Below are positions 1-14,311 of a stretch of 30,895 bases of DNA, piece by piece (the stretch's first letter is position 1; each line of letters starts with the position of its first letter). Position numbers and translations under genes: made by a program. Below the pieces are notes generated by a model. That model saw only the letters and a list, made by a program, of their open reading frames with translations, ran no database searches and was not told the origin of the DNA. This DNA comes from Catenaria anguillulae PL171 (taxonomy: Eukaryota; Blastocladiomycota; Blastocladiomycetes; Blastocladiales; Catenariaceae). Location: assembly GCA_002102555.1 (NCBI GenBank), contig MCFL01000282.1, positions 1-30,895 of the forward strand, written 5' to 3'.

Positions 1-2202
<2,202 letters not shown>

Positions 2203-3131
2203 ATGTCTCACCAACCAACTAGCCCGGACGATTGCACGTTGGCGCCCTCAAGCAGCCTTTCCTTGCGCGGTGTTCAGGGCGACCCGTCCATCAAAATCTC
2301 GGACCGCACTGTGCAATTCAACGGGCCTCGGATCCGCAACATTCAGTCCAACGTGGCCGTTCCCACCGCAAACTGCTTTGTACTCCCGCCGCTTCCCACC
2401 TACTTCCAGGCAAACCGTGTCCCCGGCGCTCATTCACTGTCCCGCCAATCCACCTGGTATTTTGAGTGCACCATCCTCGATCAACCTCGTGGACCAGCAA
2501 GCCTTGTGTGCGTCGGACTCGCCACGGACGAATTGCCGGGCTACTTGCTTGGGCCGGGGATGGAAATGAGTGGGCACAAGAACATTGGCGTTGGATACCA
2601 CTCAACGGGGCGCAAGTACGTGAACGGCGAGTACGAGGCCGAGTACGGGCATGCTTTCGGGGCTGGCGATACGGTGGGCGTCGGGTGGGATACGGCTGTG
2701 GATAGGGTGTTTTTTACTGTGAATGGTAAGATGATGGGAACTGCTGCTGCTGGTACGCCCATTAAACTCTTTTCGAACCCAACGCCTGCATTTCTTGTGC
2801 TGACACTGAGCATCTGGAAACAGAATGTCTCTCGCCTGCGACTCCCATGTTTCCGACATTTGGTGGCACACGCGGAGCAGTTCTTTGCGCCAATTTCGGT
2901 ACCGAAGCGTTCATGTGGGAGCAAGCAAACCAAGATAACCTAGGATTCTTTATGGATCCGTTGCCAAAGTACTCGGAGACGGATGGCAGTGACTGTCAAC
3001 ACTTGCGCGCGTTGGAATCAACCTTGGCCTGCGTTGCACTGGATCAGGTAAGCGAGATGGATTTGGTTGACATGACGACGGTTGCTGAAGTGCCATTGTA
3101 TGGTGGGTGGTCGAATCCACCCGCCTACTAA
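2203..3131 (+). CDS. SPRY-domain protein with C-terminal PPxY motif (SSH4/EAR1-like)
   Basis: Two exons, 2203-2752 and 2824-3131, with a 71-nt GT-AG intron in phase 1, give 285 residues. The SPRY domain spans about residues 85-215: STWYFECTILD, VCVGLATDELPG, GVGYHSTGRKYVNG, GAGDTVGVGWD, VFFTVNGKMMG, then across the splice MFPTFGGTRGAVLCANFG. This pattern matches the SPRY of yeast Ssh4/Ear1 and RanBPM-type proteins. The last four residues are PPAY, a PPxY motif of the kind bound by WW domains of Rsp5/Nedd4 ubiquitin ligases, which supports an Ssh4-like adaptor role. Unlike Ssh4, no N-terminal membrane segment is visible. I chose the ATG at 2203 because it has A at -3; the in-frame ATG at 2167 has a poorer context. 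The domain call is firm; the adaptor role is inference. Confidence 0.85.
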
Positions 3132-3465
3132 ACGAAATCGAGAGATGATGTTAGCGACCGAGAAATTGACATGGATTCGTCGTCGGGGTCGTTTGTGTAC
3201 ATAATTGTGAAGTGCGGTAGTTGTCGTTATTGGTATCAATGTTGTAGTATATACCCAGTTTTCGCTTGTGATACATCAAGGTTACGAGAGTGGAGCGTTC
3301 ATCCTTCTTGGATACAAAAGGCAGCCCGGCTGCAACGATGATGGGGACAATGAAGAAGATCGATGAAGAAGATTGATGCAGAATAACCAATGTCGACGAC
3401 ACACCCAAAAAGTTGCAACAAAGGTGCTCAACCATACACCTGCGCATTTGACGCAAAGAAAACGC
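3132..3465. other. Convergent 3' regions of the SPRY and PCMT genes
   Basis: 334 bp between two stop codons facing each other. It is relatively AT-rich and should hold both 3' UTRs. I see no gene, repeat or RNA structure I can support. Confidence 0.6.
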
Positions 3466-4313
3466 TCAGGCCACGGCGCTTGCAATTTGCTCATCCTTAT
3501 CAGTCAAGGGCACAAACTTGACCACGCGCAATACCGTCTCAGTCACATTGCCATTGTCGTCCTTGTCGACTTGGATCAGCTCTTGCATGAGACCGGGACC
3601 CGACTGCCCAACGGGCACAATCATGCGGCCGGGGGATGCAAGCTGGTCCACCAACACTTGCGGAACCTCGGGCGCAGCTGCTCCGACACAAATCGCCTGG
3701 TATGGACCGCGGGCAGCATCGCCCAAGCGGCCATCCCCTGCGTACACGACAACACGCTCCGAGTCGGACGCGAGCAATGTGGTGTCCCACTTGTTGAGGT
3801 TGTCTTGGGCGAGCTGAGCAAGCTCGGGAATGTGCTCGATACCGACAACGCGGCCAGACTCGCCCACGAGCTGCGACATGTAGGCCACCACAATGCCTGA
3901 GCCGCAGCCAATGTCAAGGGCGCGTGCACCAGGGTGCAGGTACGACTCGAGGAGCTGCAGAGTGTGGCCGTGGACGTGCGGGGCAGAGATGGTTGCGCCG
4001 TACCCGATTTGCTTGGGTGCGTCAATGTAGGCAATGGACGGGTCGGTCCCCGGCGCAAAGAAGGCGCGGTCGACAGACTTCATGACCTGCTTGATGCGTT
4101 CGGACGTGACGATGCCACGAGTCGCTGTGGACGGATGAGGCAGACAGACGCGCGCAAGATTCAGACTTTGTGCAATTCCAAAGCAATCACGAGGGAATCC
4201 GTACTGCCAATGTGCTCAATGAGATCGTCGTTGGACGAGCCAATGAAGGGAGTGTACTTGGCGGGAGTGGCCGCAGAAGCGGCAGCGGGAGTAGGAGTGA
4301 TGGTGGTGGACAT
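3466..4313 (-). CDS. PCMT: Protein-L-isoaspartate O-methyltransferase
   Basis: Repair enzyme that methylates L-isoaspartyl residues in aged proteins using S-adenosylmethionine. Exons on the minus strand are 4313-4205 and 4124-3466, separated by an 80-nt GT-AG intron in phase 1; the product is 255 residues, near the usual family length. After splicing, the start of the fold reads LIEHIG then TTRGIVTSERIKQVM, followed by DAPKQIGYGATISAPHVHG, a family hallmark. The SAM-binding motif I DIGCGSG lies at residues 107-113, followed by VVGIEH and the PCMT motif VPQVLVDQLASPGRMIVPVG. The start MSTTITPTP is the first ATG giving a short Ala/Thr/Pro-rich leader; a longer in-frame extension to 4454 is basic and unconserved, so it is probably 5' UTR. 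No organelle or secretion signal is obvious, so cytosolic location is likely. Confidence 0.95.
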
Positions 4314-5244
4314 GGTGAATGAGTGGTGTCTGGGCAGAAGTGAGGGGCTGTGCTGTGTTGATGGGAAGAAGGATGCTGAATTGGATATCGTACAGTCGTT
4401 GAAGAATTGGGCGGGTCGGGCTCGTCTCTTATGCCATTTTCTGCCGAGCCTCATTACTTACATGCTTTGGTCGGTAGCCAACCTTGCTACCTCCTATACG
4501 TCGATCTGTCGAGGCCTGTCGTGATCGCTTGGAGCCAAAGAGCAGCCTGAGGAGGTGAGACAAGACCAGCCCACACCGCACCAGATCCGAGGAAGAATCT
4601 GAAATGAGTCAAAATGCCCAACAAAGAAGTCCGTTTCGTGCGATACGATGCATCTGAGGAATCGCTCTGCTCTGCTACTTACCTTGATAGCGGCTCGATG
4701 CCCACTGCGGTTTGTGGCTTCAACCCTCATCGAGTCAGAATGGAGTCAATATTGCCTCCAAGTGTGAGACATACCTTGTTGGCAAATCGCGATTGCGAAA
4801 CAGGGAATCTTCGGCAATACGCCATTGCCACCAGCTCGGCACGTACTGGTCTTAACGCACTGCGGAAGGCAGGATACCTCTCCCGTCGTCATCAGCTTAA
4901 TGAAACGAGGCTGATGAAGCTCATCCCGTTACCCTACACGGTAGACTCCGGCCCTGGTAGGCTCTGGCTTCTTTGGTGCCACTGTGACTCCTAACTTGCG
5001 AAAAGTGGTGAGGTCTTGATCGCCTGGCTGTCACTCGGAACCCTTTAGTCGACGTTTTATCTGCAATCTGCAATATTGTTACAGTGTTCCTCGGTTGATA
5101 CCAGCACGGCTGCACGAGTTAGGATGTCCATGCCGCATTTTCATCAACACGCCTCACCAGCAGCGATGCTGCAAGCTAAGCACCAAGCTAACATTGAAAA
5201 CATGAACACAAGCAGTACAGATATCACTTCAACTCAATGCAATC
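4314..5244. other. Divergent intergenic region, PCMT and seven-helix gene promoters
   Basis: 931 bp between the starts of PCMT (minus) and the membrane-protein gene (plus). The left part should contain the PCMT 5' UTR. Several open frames of 60-130 codons overlap on both strands but none resembles a known family. I found no tRNA, repeat or strong TATA box. Confidence 0.55.
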
Positions 5245-6555
5245 ATGTCTGCGACATCGCTATTGCTCGATCCCGGACTCGCCATCAATTCGGTTCTGGT
5301 CTGGTTGCTCGGTGCAATCCTGTTTTCGTCCCTGGCGTGGTCACTCTTCCAGCGCGGATTCATTCGCAACACATACCTGTCGGATACCTCAAGTTTGCGC
5401 TTCATTTTACACCGAACCCGACTGCTTTTCCTTCTGAGCTGCCTCGGCATTGTCGACGCACTCAACAATGCGTCATTTCACTATCTCGTCTGGCAATTCA
5501 ACAAGTATCCTGTAAACTACTTTTGGGTTCACCGATCCATCATTGCTCTCGTGTTCCCGTGGCTACTACCAATGGGCGTTCTCGCTCTGTCGTACCGATG
5601 TGCTTCGGTCATCACTTCAAATCAGCGCTGGCGCGACCGCTACATTGTGTGTGCAACAGCGATTTGTATCGTTGCCGGTTCCTTCCAAGTCACAAGCGGA
5701 TTCACCATGATCCTGGCCCAGAAGGATCTGGCACCCGCGATTCAAATATCTCCGTTCACACGATGGTTTACTCCTTGGGGAAACTACAGCCAAATTGTGC
5801 TGCCGCTACTCGCAATCATCGGCTCTACATTGTCCATCCAAAAGGTTGCAACTCAAAGGCGAAAGAACCATGCCCGAGGCTTGCCTACCATGGTATTGAG
5901 CTGGCTTCGACCGAAACAATCCCAGACAGATGCTGGTCAACAACCACCGTCGTGTCCATTGGCAATCGCCGGCACTCCAATATCGTCAGCCGCGACGCAC
6001 GAATCGTGCACTGCTTCTGCTTCTTTCAACCAAAATGATTCGCATCCAGGGGACCGATCCATCGCTGGCACTTCGCCGTCGTCGACAAATGTCGCCACGA
6101 CCAAAGGCAAACTGCTATCGCCGCCAGCAATTCCCACGGTTGCCGTGGCATCTGCTGCTCGAGTGAAGGCAAGCTACCCCCTGACGCTGTCGTTTCAGGC
6201 CCTGAATGTCCTTGTTTTGATCAACTGGACAGCGAGCGGGCTGCTGACTTCCATTCAAATTGCTGGCCAAGTACGCATTCAGGCATGGCTCAGTGTGCTT
6301 GTGGCTGTATCCGTTGCGTCAGAGGCATCCTTTGAGCGACTGACCAAGTACTATAACCGACGGCGAGGAGCAAAGGCGGCAGCAGCACAGTCAGCTAAGT
6401 ATCAGGATGCGGATGGAACCGAGTCCATGTTTCGTGGGGTTGCAACAGTCGCAGGGCAAGTGGATGTGGCCGAGGATGCGATGGTAGGTCGTGCTGATGT
6501 GAAAAGTGCGGGTATTGTTAGTATTGTTGAAGAAACAGATTCAAGCTTTTCATAA
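5245..6555 (+). CDS. Unrecognised seven-transmembrane protein
   Basis: A single uninterrupted frame of 436 residues that I cannot assign to a family. Hydrophobic segments fall at about residues 13-35, 60-82, 95-116, 132-156, 183-198, 313-337 and 344-360, which gives seven predicted helices. A hydrophilic Ser/Thr/Pro-rich loop of about 110 residues (199-312) separates helices 5 and 6, and a charged tail of about 75 residues follows helix 7 (NRRRG just after the last helix). The N-terminal head is only about 12 residues, without a cleavable signal. This layout (short N-terminus, long third cytoplasmic loop, cytoplasmic tail) resembles fungal GPCR-like receptors, but no diagnostic motif such as DRY or NPxxY is evident. 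A transporter or another polytopic protein remains possible. The start ATCATGTCT has A at -3 and is the first ATG of the frame before helix 1. Coding status is well supported; function is unknown. Confidence 0.8.
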   Translation: MSATSLLLDPGLAINSVLVWLLGAILFSSLAWSLFQRGFIRNTYLSDTSSLRFILHRTRLLFLLSCLGIVDALNNASFHYLVWQFNKYPVNYFWVHRSIIALVFPWLLPMGVLALSYRCASVITSNQRWRDRYIVCATAICIVAGSFQVTSGFTMILAQKDLAPAIQISPFTRWFTPWGNYSQIVLPLLAIIGSTLSIQKVATQRRKNHARGLPTMVLSWLRPKQSQTDAGQQPPSCPLAIAGTPISSAATHESCTASASFNQNDSHPGDRSIAGTSPSSTNVATTKGKLLSPPAIPTVAVASAARVKASYPLTLSFQALNVLVLINWTASGLLTSIQIAGQVRIQAWLSVLVAVSVASEASFERLTKYYNRRRGAKAAAAQSAKYQDADGTESMFRGVATVAGQVDVAEDAMVGRADVKSAGIVSIVEETDSSFS

Positions 6556-6837
6556 ACCTGGCTACTGAAAGGTGGAAAATTGTGAGGCAGCTGCGTCATG
6601 TTCATGGAAGGAGGCAAGCGCCTCAAGGCAATGTTTACCACGCAAAGTCAAGAAATGGTGCGCCAAGACAGATAGAATACATTTGACACTTTTAATGCGT
6701 ACATGAAGTACCAACGCCGGGGATAGAACGATCAAGGATTGATAGGTGACAAGGTGTCAGACTCAGGATTGTGAATGAGAAAGAACTGGGTCATGGACGA
6801 CAAATGAACTATAATGAACCAAACGCTCATTATGGCC

Positions 6838-7978
6838 CTACAACTTTGCCTTTTGCCCATCCCTTTCCCCATCCGGGACAACCTGAACCACCACCTTGCC
6901 ATAACTCTTGCGCCCGCCCAAGCATTCGAGGGCGGCCTTTGCCGACTCGAGTCCCTTGAATTCTTGAGGAAACACGACGGGATTGAGCTTGCCCTCGGCA
7001 AATCCTTGCAGCAGCGCCTTCCACACGCGCAGAATCACGGCGGGTTCGGCGACACGATACTGGCCCCAGAAAACGCCCATGACACTCACATTCTTGAGCA
7101 GGATGCGGTTGGTGGTGATGGATTCGGAGCCGCCCGGCGGAAACTTGGCAAACCCAACCACAACCTGCAGTCGGTCCATGTGGATAAGTGAGTCGAGTGG
7201 GCGATGACAATACAATATCGAAAGAAAGCGTATGTACCAATCGCGCATTCCAGGCCGCCACCTTCAAACTCTTGTCAATCTCGCCCACAGGGTCATAGAC
7301 AACGTCCACGCCCTTACCCTTTGTAATCTCCTTGACCCGCTGGACCCAATCCTCGGTCTTGTAATTGACCACATGATCCGCGCCATTCTGCTTCATGACC
7401 TCCAACTTGTCGTCCGACGACGCCGTTGCAATCACCCTCGCGCCAAGCATATGCTTAGCAATCTGGACCGCGGCCAACCCAACGCCCCCCGCGCCCGCAT
7501 GCACAAGAACCGTTTCACCGGGTTGCACATTGTCCCTGACCACGAGTCCGGCATACGACGTCGGATACGTCAAAAAGATGCCTGCCGCTTGGTTCATGGA
7601 CAGCGTCTTGGGCACGGCAATCACGCCGCGTGCATCGGCAACCACATGTGTTGCGTATGCACCCACTTGAACCGCGCCAAACACGCGGTCGCCTACCTGG
7701 AGGTGTGTGACTTGTGGGCCAAGTTGCTCGACCACGCCCGAAAATTCAGACCCGGGCGTGAAGGCACCCTTGGGCCGGTATTGGTATTTGCCTTGGACGA
7801 GCAGCAGGTCAAAGAAGTTGCAACCCACGGCGTGGATGCGGATCAGTACTTGGTTAGCGCCCGGCGTGGGTTTCGGCAGCGCGGTGGGGGTGGTCGGGAA
7901 CGCGGCCAGGTCCGGGATGAAGCCGGGGAGGTGCAGGGCTTGAATCGTTGTGTGTGAGGTTGTCATGGCTGCGTGCAT
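6838..7978 (-). CDS. NADPH:quinone oxidoreductase-like, zinc-less MDR family
   Basis: Medium-chain reductase of the quinone oxidoreductase group, predicted to reduce quinones or other activated carbonyls with NADPH. Exons on the minus strand are 7978-7238 and 7164-6838, with a 73-nt phase-0 intron whose removal joins AAWNARL to VVVGFAKFPPGG exactly as in the family. The product is 355 residues. Visible features are the GroES-like N-terminal domain with GCNFFDLLLVQGKY and PGSEFSGVVEQLG, the NADPH-binding Rossmann turn AGAGGVG at about 161-167, and VVYDPVG. The zinc-ligand cysteines of alcohol dehydrogenases are absent, as expected for this branch. Two closely spaced starts are possible, at 7978 (MHAAMTTS) or 7966 (MTTS); the frame stays open further upstream but without conservation. 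Probably soluble and cytosolic. Confidence 0.93.
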
Positions 7979-8383
7979 TGGAGAGATGAGCGGAAAGCAT
8001 CCTGGGAGAGGGAGAGGAGGGCGATGGAGTGCGGGACATGGCACCAGGTGGACAGTGTGGGGTTTCCGATTCCGAGCTTTCCGAATTCCGACGCGCCAAC
8101 CGAGGAGAGTGATTTGACGCGTCCCATGGTGGGCAAACAGACAGATGCTGATGATACTACCCTTCTCCAATTCGTCGCAGTTCATGTCAAGCTCAGAGCC
8201 TGGTTGCAAGCGGAATATGATACATACATACAGATGCGCAATACGCGACGCGGGGCATACCGAGATTAGACACGACAGGGAAGGAATGAATGAAGGGTGT
8301 TACAAGTAAATGGAGGCGGAAATGAAATGGGCAACAAATACAACAGCAATTCATCTCGGGCCACGACATCCAAGCAAAAGCCT
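7979..8383. other. Spacer between the HPPD stop and the reductase start
   Basis: 405 bp between two minus-strand genes. It should hold the HPPD 3' UTR and the promoter and 5' UTR of the reductase. A minus-strand frame in phase with the reductase runs through most of it, but its sequence is not family-like. No other element is seen. Confidence 0.55.
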
Positions 8384-10307
<1,924 letters not shown>

Positions 10308-12274
10308 ATGTACGAGCTTGATGGCTTCCCGCCCGATGACGAGTACTCTGTCAGTGGAATTGCGTCGTTCGATCTTGGCGCGCGCACCTTTGCCAACGTG
10401 TATGTATACCTCCCGCATGCGTCGCTGTACGTCTCCGTTGGCGATAGATTACCCGGTGTGCTCGACGAGCGCCGTGAGGAAAAAGTGTGCCTTGAAAAAG
10501 ACCTTGAAGGATTGCACCACCGAGCAGGCCAAGTACCAGTGTTCCGACAACCGCGGCTCCGACGCTGCCCAACTATTGACCGAGTCGGGATTACTCGACA
10601 TTCTCGACTTGAGTCAGATCTGGCGCTCACGTTCCGAACAAGCACCACCCGAAACCATGCAATCGACAACTGGCGGCACATTGGGTCAGTTTCTGTCGGG
10701 CGCACCCACCACGTTGCTGCACGGAATGCCGCTGTTGAAACTCACAACCCAAGCTGGCGTTGCGGCCCACGATTCGCCCATGCCACACGTGCAACTGTTG
10801 CCAGAGGGCCAGCGCTGCACAGAGCCTGTCAAGGTGCGATCCGACTCGTTCTTCATTTTTCTCGTCATGATGCGAACCCAGACTCTTGTCCCAATTGTCT
10901 CTCACTGTCCCCCGTTTTCGATTCGTTGTAGGCCGGGGACTTTATTCTCCAGGAAGACTTTCTCGGCGACAAGATGTGCGATCGGCTCCGAGTTTACTCG
11001 TACGTACACACGACTCCTGTGCTCGCTGTTTCGGCCGTCACTGCCTCGTTACCGAACGCTCATCCCTTGTTTCCACTTGAATCAGTCATCTGCGCACTTG
11101 CATCGATGAGGCTACCGCCAACGTCGTCCTTCCCAAGGCCGATACGGCCCTGCTGCACCCACTGGACTTCAAGACGTACAAGCAGTGGATCAAGCTGCAG
11201 CGAAACAACGGTGGTTTCTTGCTCGCCGCCAACACTCAAGATCGGCACCAGCTTCTTGAGCGCGACTCTGGTGCCGACTGGCTCCACGACATCAATTATG
11301 GACGCAAGATGTACGACCTTGGGTCCTTGGAGGGTGGGTGCAAGCTCCTCACGGCGTTTGAGGAGCTCGCTCGCAAGCGCGCTCGCGGTGAGACTGCTCG
11401 CGGTGTCACGATCCCGCCGAGTGGGGCGTACATTGTCGACGAGCACATGCAAATGCTCGAGCGGGCAAAGATCGCTGCGGCCAAAAGGAAGGCTGTGAGC
11501 GAGGAGCATGCGCGCAACCGAGAGCGCAAAGCCGCCCAACGCCCAGCACCATCCCGCGCCCACGCCGAGCCGTTCCCCTTGTTGCCGTTGCGCCTCGACG
11601 ACTCGGGTACATTTAAAGTGCCTCGCCCGCCGCGCTCGTCTGCTGCTGCTGCTGCTGCCCCGACCGCCAGGCCCGACCCTTTGTCCGCTGCTGCAACGTG
11701 CACGGCTTCTGCTCGCACAAAGGACAAGGGCAAGGGCAAGGCCAAAGCCACTGGTACGGCTGCAGACATTGGCGAATTGGCTGCCCCACAATCCGCCAAA
11801 GCCGTGTCATTGCCCAACTTCTTGGCGTCGCCAAGTGACTTTCCCGAGCTGGCACTCCCCTTTGACATCAACCTTGATGGGCTGCCGTTTGCCTCGTCAT
11901 CATCGTCATCATCCCTGTTTGCCTCCTCGTCCTCATCCGCTTCCCCACCCGCATCTACGTCTACACCTTCTTCTCTGTTCCTTCTTCCTCCTTCCCTTTG
12001 GCCGTGGCAATTCCTAGCCCGCCCACCATCCTTGGCGCGCCCACCACCATCTCCCAGCCGCCCACGGACGCCGCCCCCCTCAGCGCCCGCCGGATCCGTC
12101 CAACAGCGTCATCCTTTCCCTGGGACCAACGCCTTTCAAGTTGAAGACTTGCTTGATCAGTTGATTCCCCGCCCGGAAGCTCACCAACAAACGGTGCTGC
12201 ATCGAATGTCGACTCCTCGTCCTCGTTCCGAAACGCCGGATTCTTCCTCTAACAAGCGGCCGCGGCATCATTGA
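10308..12274 (+). CDS. Unrecognised protein, probably nuclear, with disordered Ala/Ser/Pro C-terminal half
   Basis: I do not recognise this family. My model has four exons, 10308-10399, 10470-10833, 10932-10999 and 11086-12274, giving 570 residues. Introns 2 and 3 (98 and 86 nt) are well supported: removing them joins EGQRCTEPVK to AGDFILQEDFLGDKMCDRL and then RVYSHLRTCIDEATANVVL. Intron 1 (70 nt, acceptor GACGAG) is weaker; alternatively the frame could start unspliced at the ATG at 10321. The N-terminal 250-300 residues look folded (TESGLLDILDLSQIW, HPLDFKTYKQWIKLQ, HDINYGRKMYDLGSLEGG). Then comes a basic helical stretch (MLERAKIAAAKRKAVSEEH), an Ala/Lys-rich linker KDKGKGKAKA, poly-Ser, a Pro-rich region and a terminal basic SNKRPRHH. 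The basic clusters suggest nuclear localisation; that is inference. Confidence 0.65.
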
Positions 12275-12290
12275 TTGTGTTGGAGTGGAT

Positions 12291-12388
12291 GGGGGGGGGG
12301 GGGCAATGGCAGGGAGCGGGCATGCTGGTTTAATGTTGGATTGTGGATGATGGAAGTGATGAGCAACGCAAACCGCCCCCCCCCCCCC
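12291..12388. repeat. Inverted homopolymer pair, G13 and C13, in a 3' UTR
   Basis: Thirteen consecutive G at 12291-12303, followed by C, and thirteen consecutive C at 12376-12388, preceded by G, form a perfect 14-bp inverted repeat separated by about 71 bases. It begins 17 bp after the stop codon of the upstream plus-strand gene and lies before an AATAAA at 12426-12431, so it should be inside that 3' UTR. In RNA the arms could pair as an all-GC stem. Confidence 0.85.
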
Positions 12389-12425
12389 TCCCAAAAAAAC
12401 CGTGACTGGTGTGGAATCATTCAGG

Positions 12426-12431
12426 AATAAA
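12426..12431 (+). terminator. Candidate polyadenylation signal
   Basis: AATAAA lies 152 bp past the stop of the unrecognised plus-strand gene and beyond the G13/C13 pair, a reasonable distance for 3'-end formation. It is not confirmed by transcript data. Confidence 0.4.
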
Positions 12432-12640
12432 ATCGACTTGTCATGACATTCAATTGCTCTGCTGCCTACCTACCCCCAATGTGTGTCGTGGTTTGCTTGC
12501 CACCGTCGCCACCGTCGGTCCATCTCGTCCTTACTTGGTGACTTCACCAGGCTATGTAGGCTGAGAGGGGCAGGAACACAAAAAAAATATTGATGTTGTT
12601 CACACCAAACAAACAAATGTCACCTCCGTCCACCGAGCGC

Positions 12641-14045
12641 TTACCCGCGGTAATAGTTTTGCGGCACAAATGGCATCTTGCTCACAGTTGCCTTCTGGGT
12701 CTTTCCCCTGACCACCACCCCCACCTCGGTGCCCGACTTGTGGAATCCGCCCTTGACGTAGGCCATGGCAATGTTCTTCTTGAGCACGGGCGACGGAACA
12801 CCGCTCGTGACCTTGCCAATGACTTGATTGGTCGCCAGATCAACGACCTGTGCGCCCTCGCGCGCAGGCGCACCAGCGACAATGAGGCCGACGCGGCGTT
12901 TGGTGATGGGACCGCCAATTTGGGACAGAATGTGCTCGGCACCCAAAAAGTTGGCTTCGGCGCGGCGGCGCTTGGCTAAAGAACACAAATGTTTTGTCAG
13001 TCAGTCAACGAGTGAATGAATGAATCGAGCACAAAGTGATTTTGCGCGCACCAATGGTCCACAACAAGCTCGCCTCAACGGGCGACACAGACTCGTCCAT
13101 GTCATGGCCATACAGGCACAATCCGGCTTCCAACCTCAACGAATCCCGCGCACCCAATCCGGCCAACTCCACCTCCTTGTGCTTGACCAGCAGCTCGGCC
13201 AAGGCCGGAGCATCCTCATGCTTGACTGAAATCTCAACACCATCCTCCCCCGTGTACCCACACCGCGTCACATGCGTGTGAATCCCCTTGAGCTTGGTGC
13301 CCGCGCCGTGCATAAACTTAAGGCCAGCAAGCGACGTACCCGCCAACTCCTCGACCACGCTGACGGCCGTGGGACCCTGCAGTGCAACCAGCGAATGCCC
13401 ATCCATCACTTGCACGCGCACATCCTTGTCCCCCGCCGACGTGAATTCGGCAAGCTGAGCATGGATATGCGCCAGGTCCTTGTCAGCGCACCCGGCATTC
13501 GACACCACATACAGCTCGTTCTCACCGACTCGCTGGATCACGGTATCGTCCAAGATGCCGCCCGCCGCCGTGGTGAATAGCGACAAGGTAGCTGCACCCG
13601 AGGGCGCCAGTCCTTGGATATCGCCCACCACCAGGCGTTCCATAAACTCAATGGCGTGACTGCCCGTCCAACGGGTTTGCAGCATGTGCGACACGTCAAA
13701 CAGCGACGCATGCGTGCGCGTGTGCATGTGCGATTGGATGTGGGTGAGCGACGGGTACGACAATGGCATGGACCATCCGGCAAACGGAACGAGTTTGCCG
13801 CCATGCGCAAGGTGGAAGTCGTAGAGCGACGTGCGGCGCGCGGCAGGTTCGGTTTCCGAAGCCTGTCGGTAGTGAGTAAAATGGGTCAGGGGGCAAATGG
13901 TGGTGGCCGGCGGATACGAGACGGTAACTTGACGTACCGCAGAGGCCATGGTGGCGCGGCGGGCTGCCGTGGCAGCGGCCACGGGACGGACGACGGACTT
14001 TGAGACGGCCGACGAGAACGCGGCAGTGCGAGCAGTGGTCAACAT
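12641..14045 (-). CDS. GCVT: Aminomethyltransferase, glycine cleavage system T-protein (mitochondrial)
   Basis: T-protein of the mitochondrial glycine cleavage complex. It transfers the aminomethyl carbon from the H-protein lipoyl arm to tetrahydrofolate and releases ammonia. Minus-strand exons are 14045-13938, 13862-13052 and 12975-12641, giving 417 residues. Introns are 75 nt (phase 0) and 76 nt (phase 1). Residues 1-36 form an Arg/Ser/Ala-rich, acid-free presequence typical of mitochondrial import. The mature part starts at RRTSLYDFHLAHGGK. Family marks are HASLFDVSHMLQ, GGILDD with the catalytic Asp region (137-142), GYTGEDGVEIS and, across intron 2, SLLWTI-AKRRRAEANFLGAE. The protein ends VPQNYYRG. 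The first intron is a multiple of three and has no stop, so unspliced message would still encode protein. Complete and probably functional. Confidence 0.96.
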
Positions 14046-14311
14046 GGTGTCGTGACTTGGATCGGGCGGGTGGGTGGGGTATTGGTCTCTACGGGCAATG
14101 CATTGAAGGAATCCATAACCTGAAGGAGCTTTGGCCCAGAAAGGAGAAAGGCACAGACACGAGAGTGAAATCGTGATGGGGCAACAGCGAGCGCGGAAAG
14201 AAGCGGCGATTCGCTCCCCATCTGATGCGACACAGGCACGAACAAAAACAGCTGGTGATCTGGCATTTAGATGTATACTTTCATTGAGGACCGACGCACA
14301 CAAAAGAAGCT

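Noticed and set aside
3048-3091. A second intron in the SPRY gene (GTAAGC donor)
   Set aside because: It would be only about 43 nt, shorter than every supported intron here, and the frame is open through it.
5076-6038. 320-codon frame overlapping the seven-helix gene
   Set aside because: It is shifted relative to a frame with seven clean hydrophobic helices and has no recognisable content; a shadow.
10321-10833. Unspliced start at 10321 for the unrecognised nuclear-type gene
   Set aside because: It avoids the weak first intron, but its first 45 residues look like a shadow frame, while the alternative start at 10308 gives an acidic, protein-like N-terminus and a 70-nt intron. Kept only as an alternative.
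13538-14003. Plus-strand frames across GCVT
   Set aside because: They are antisense shadows of a gene with clear T-protein motifs.
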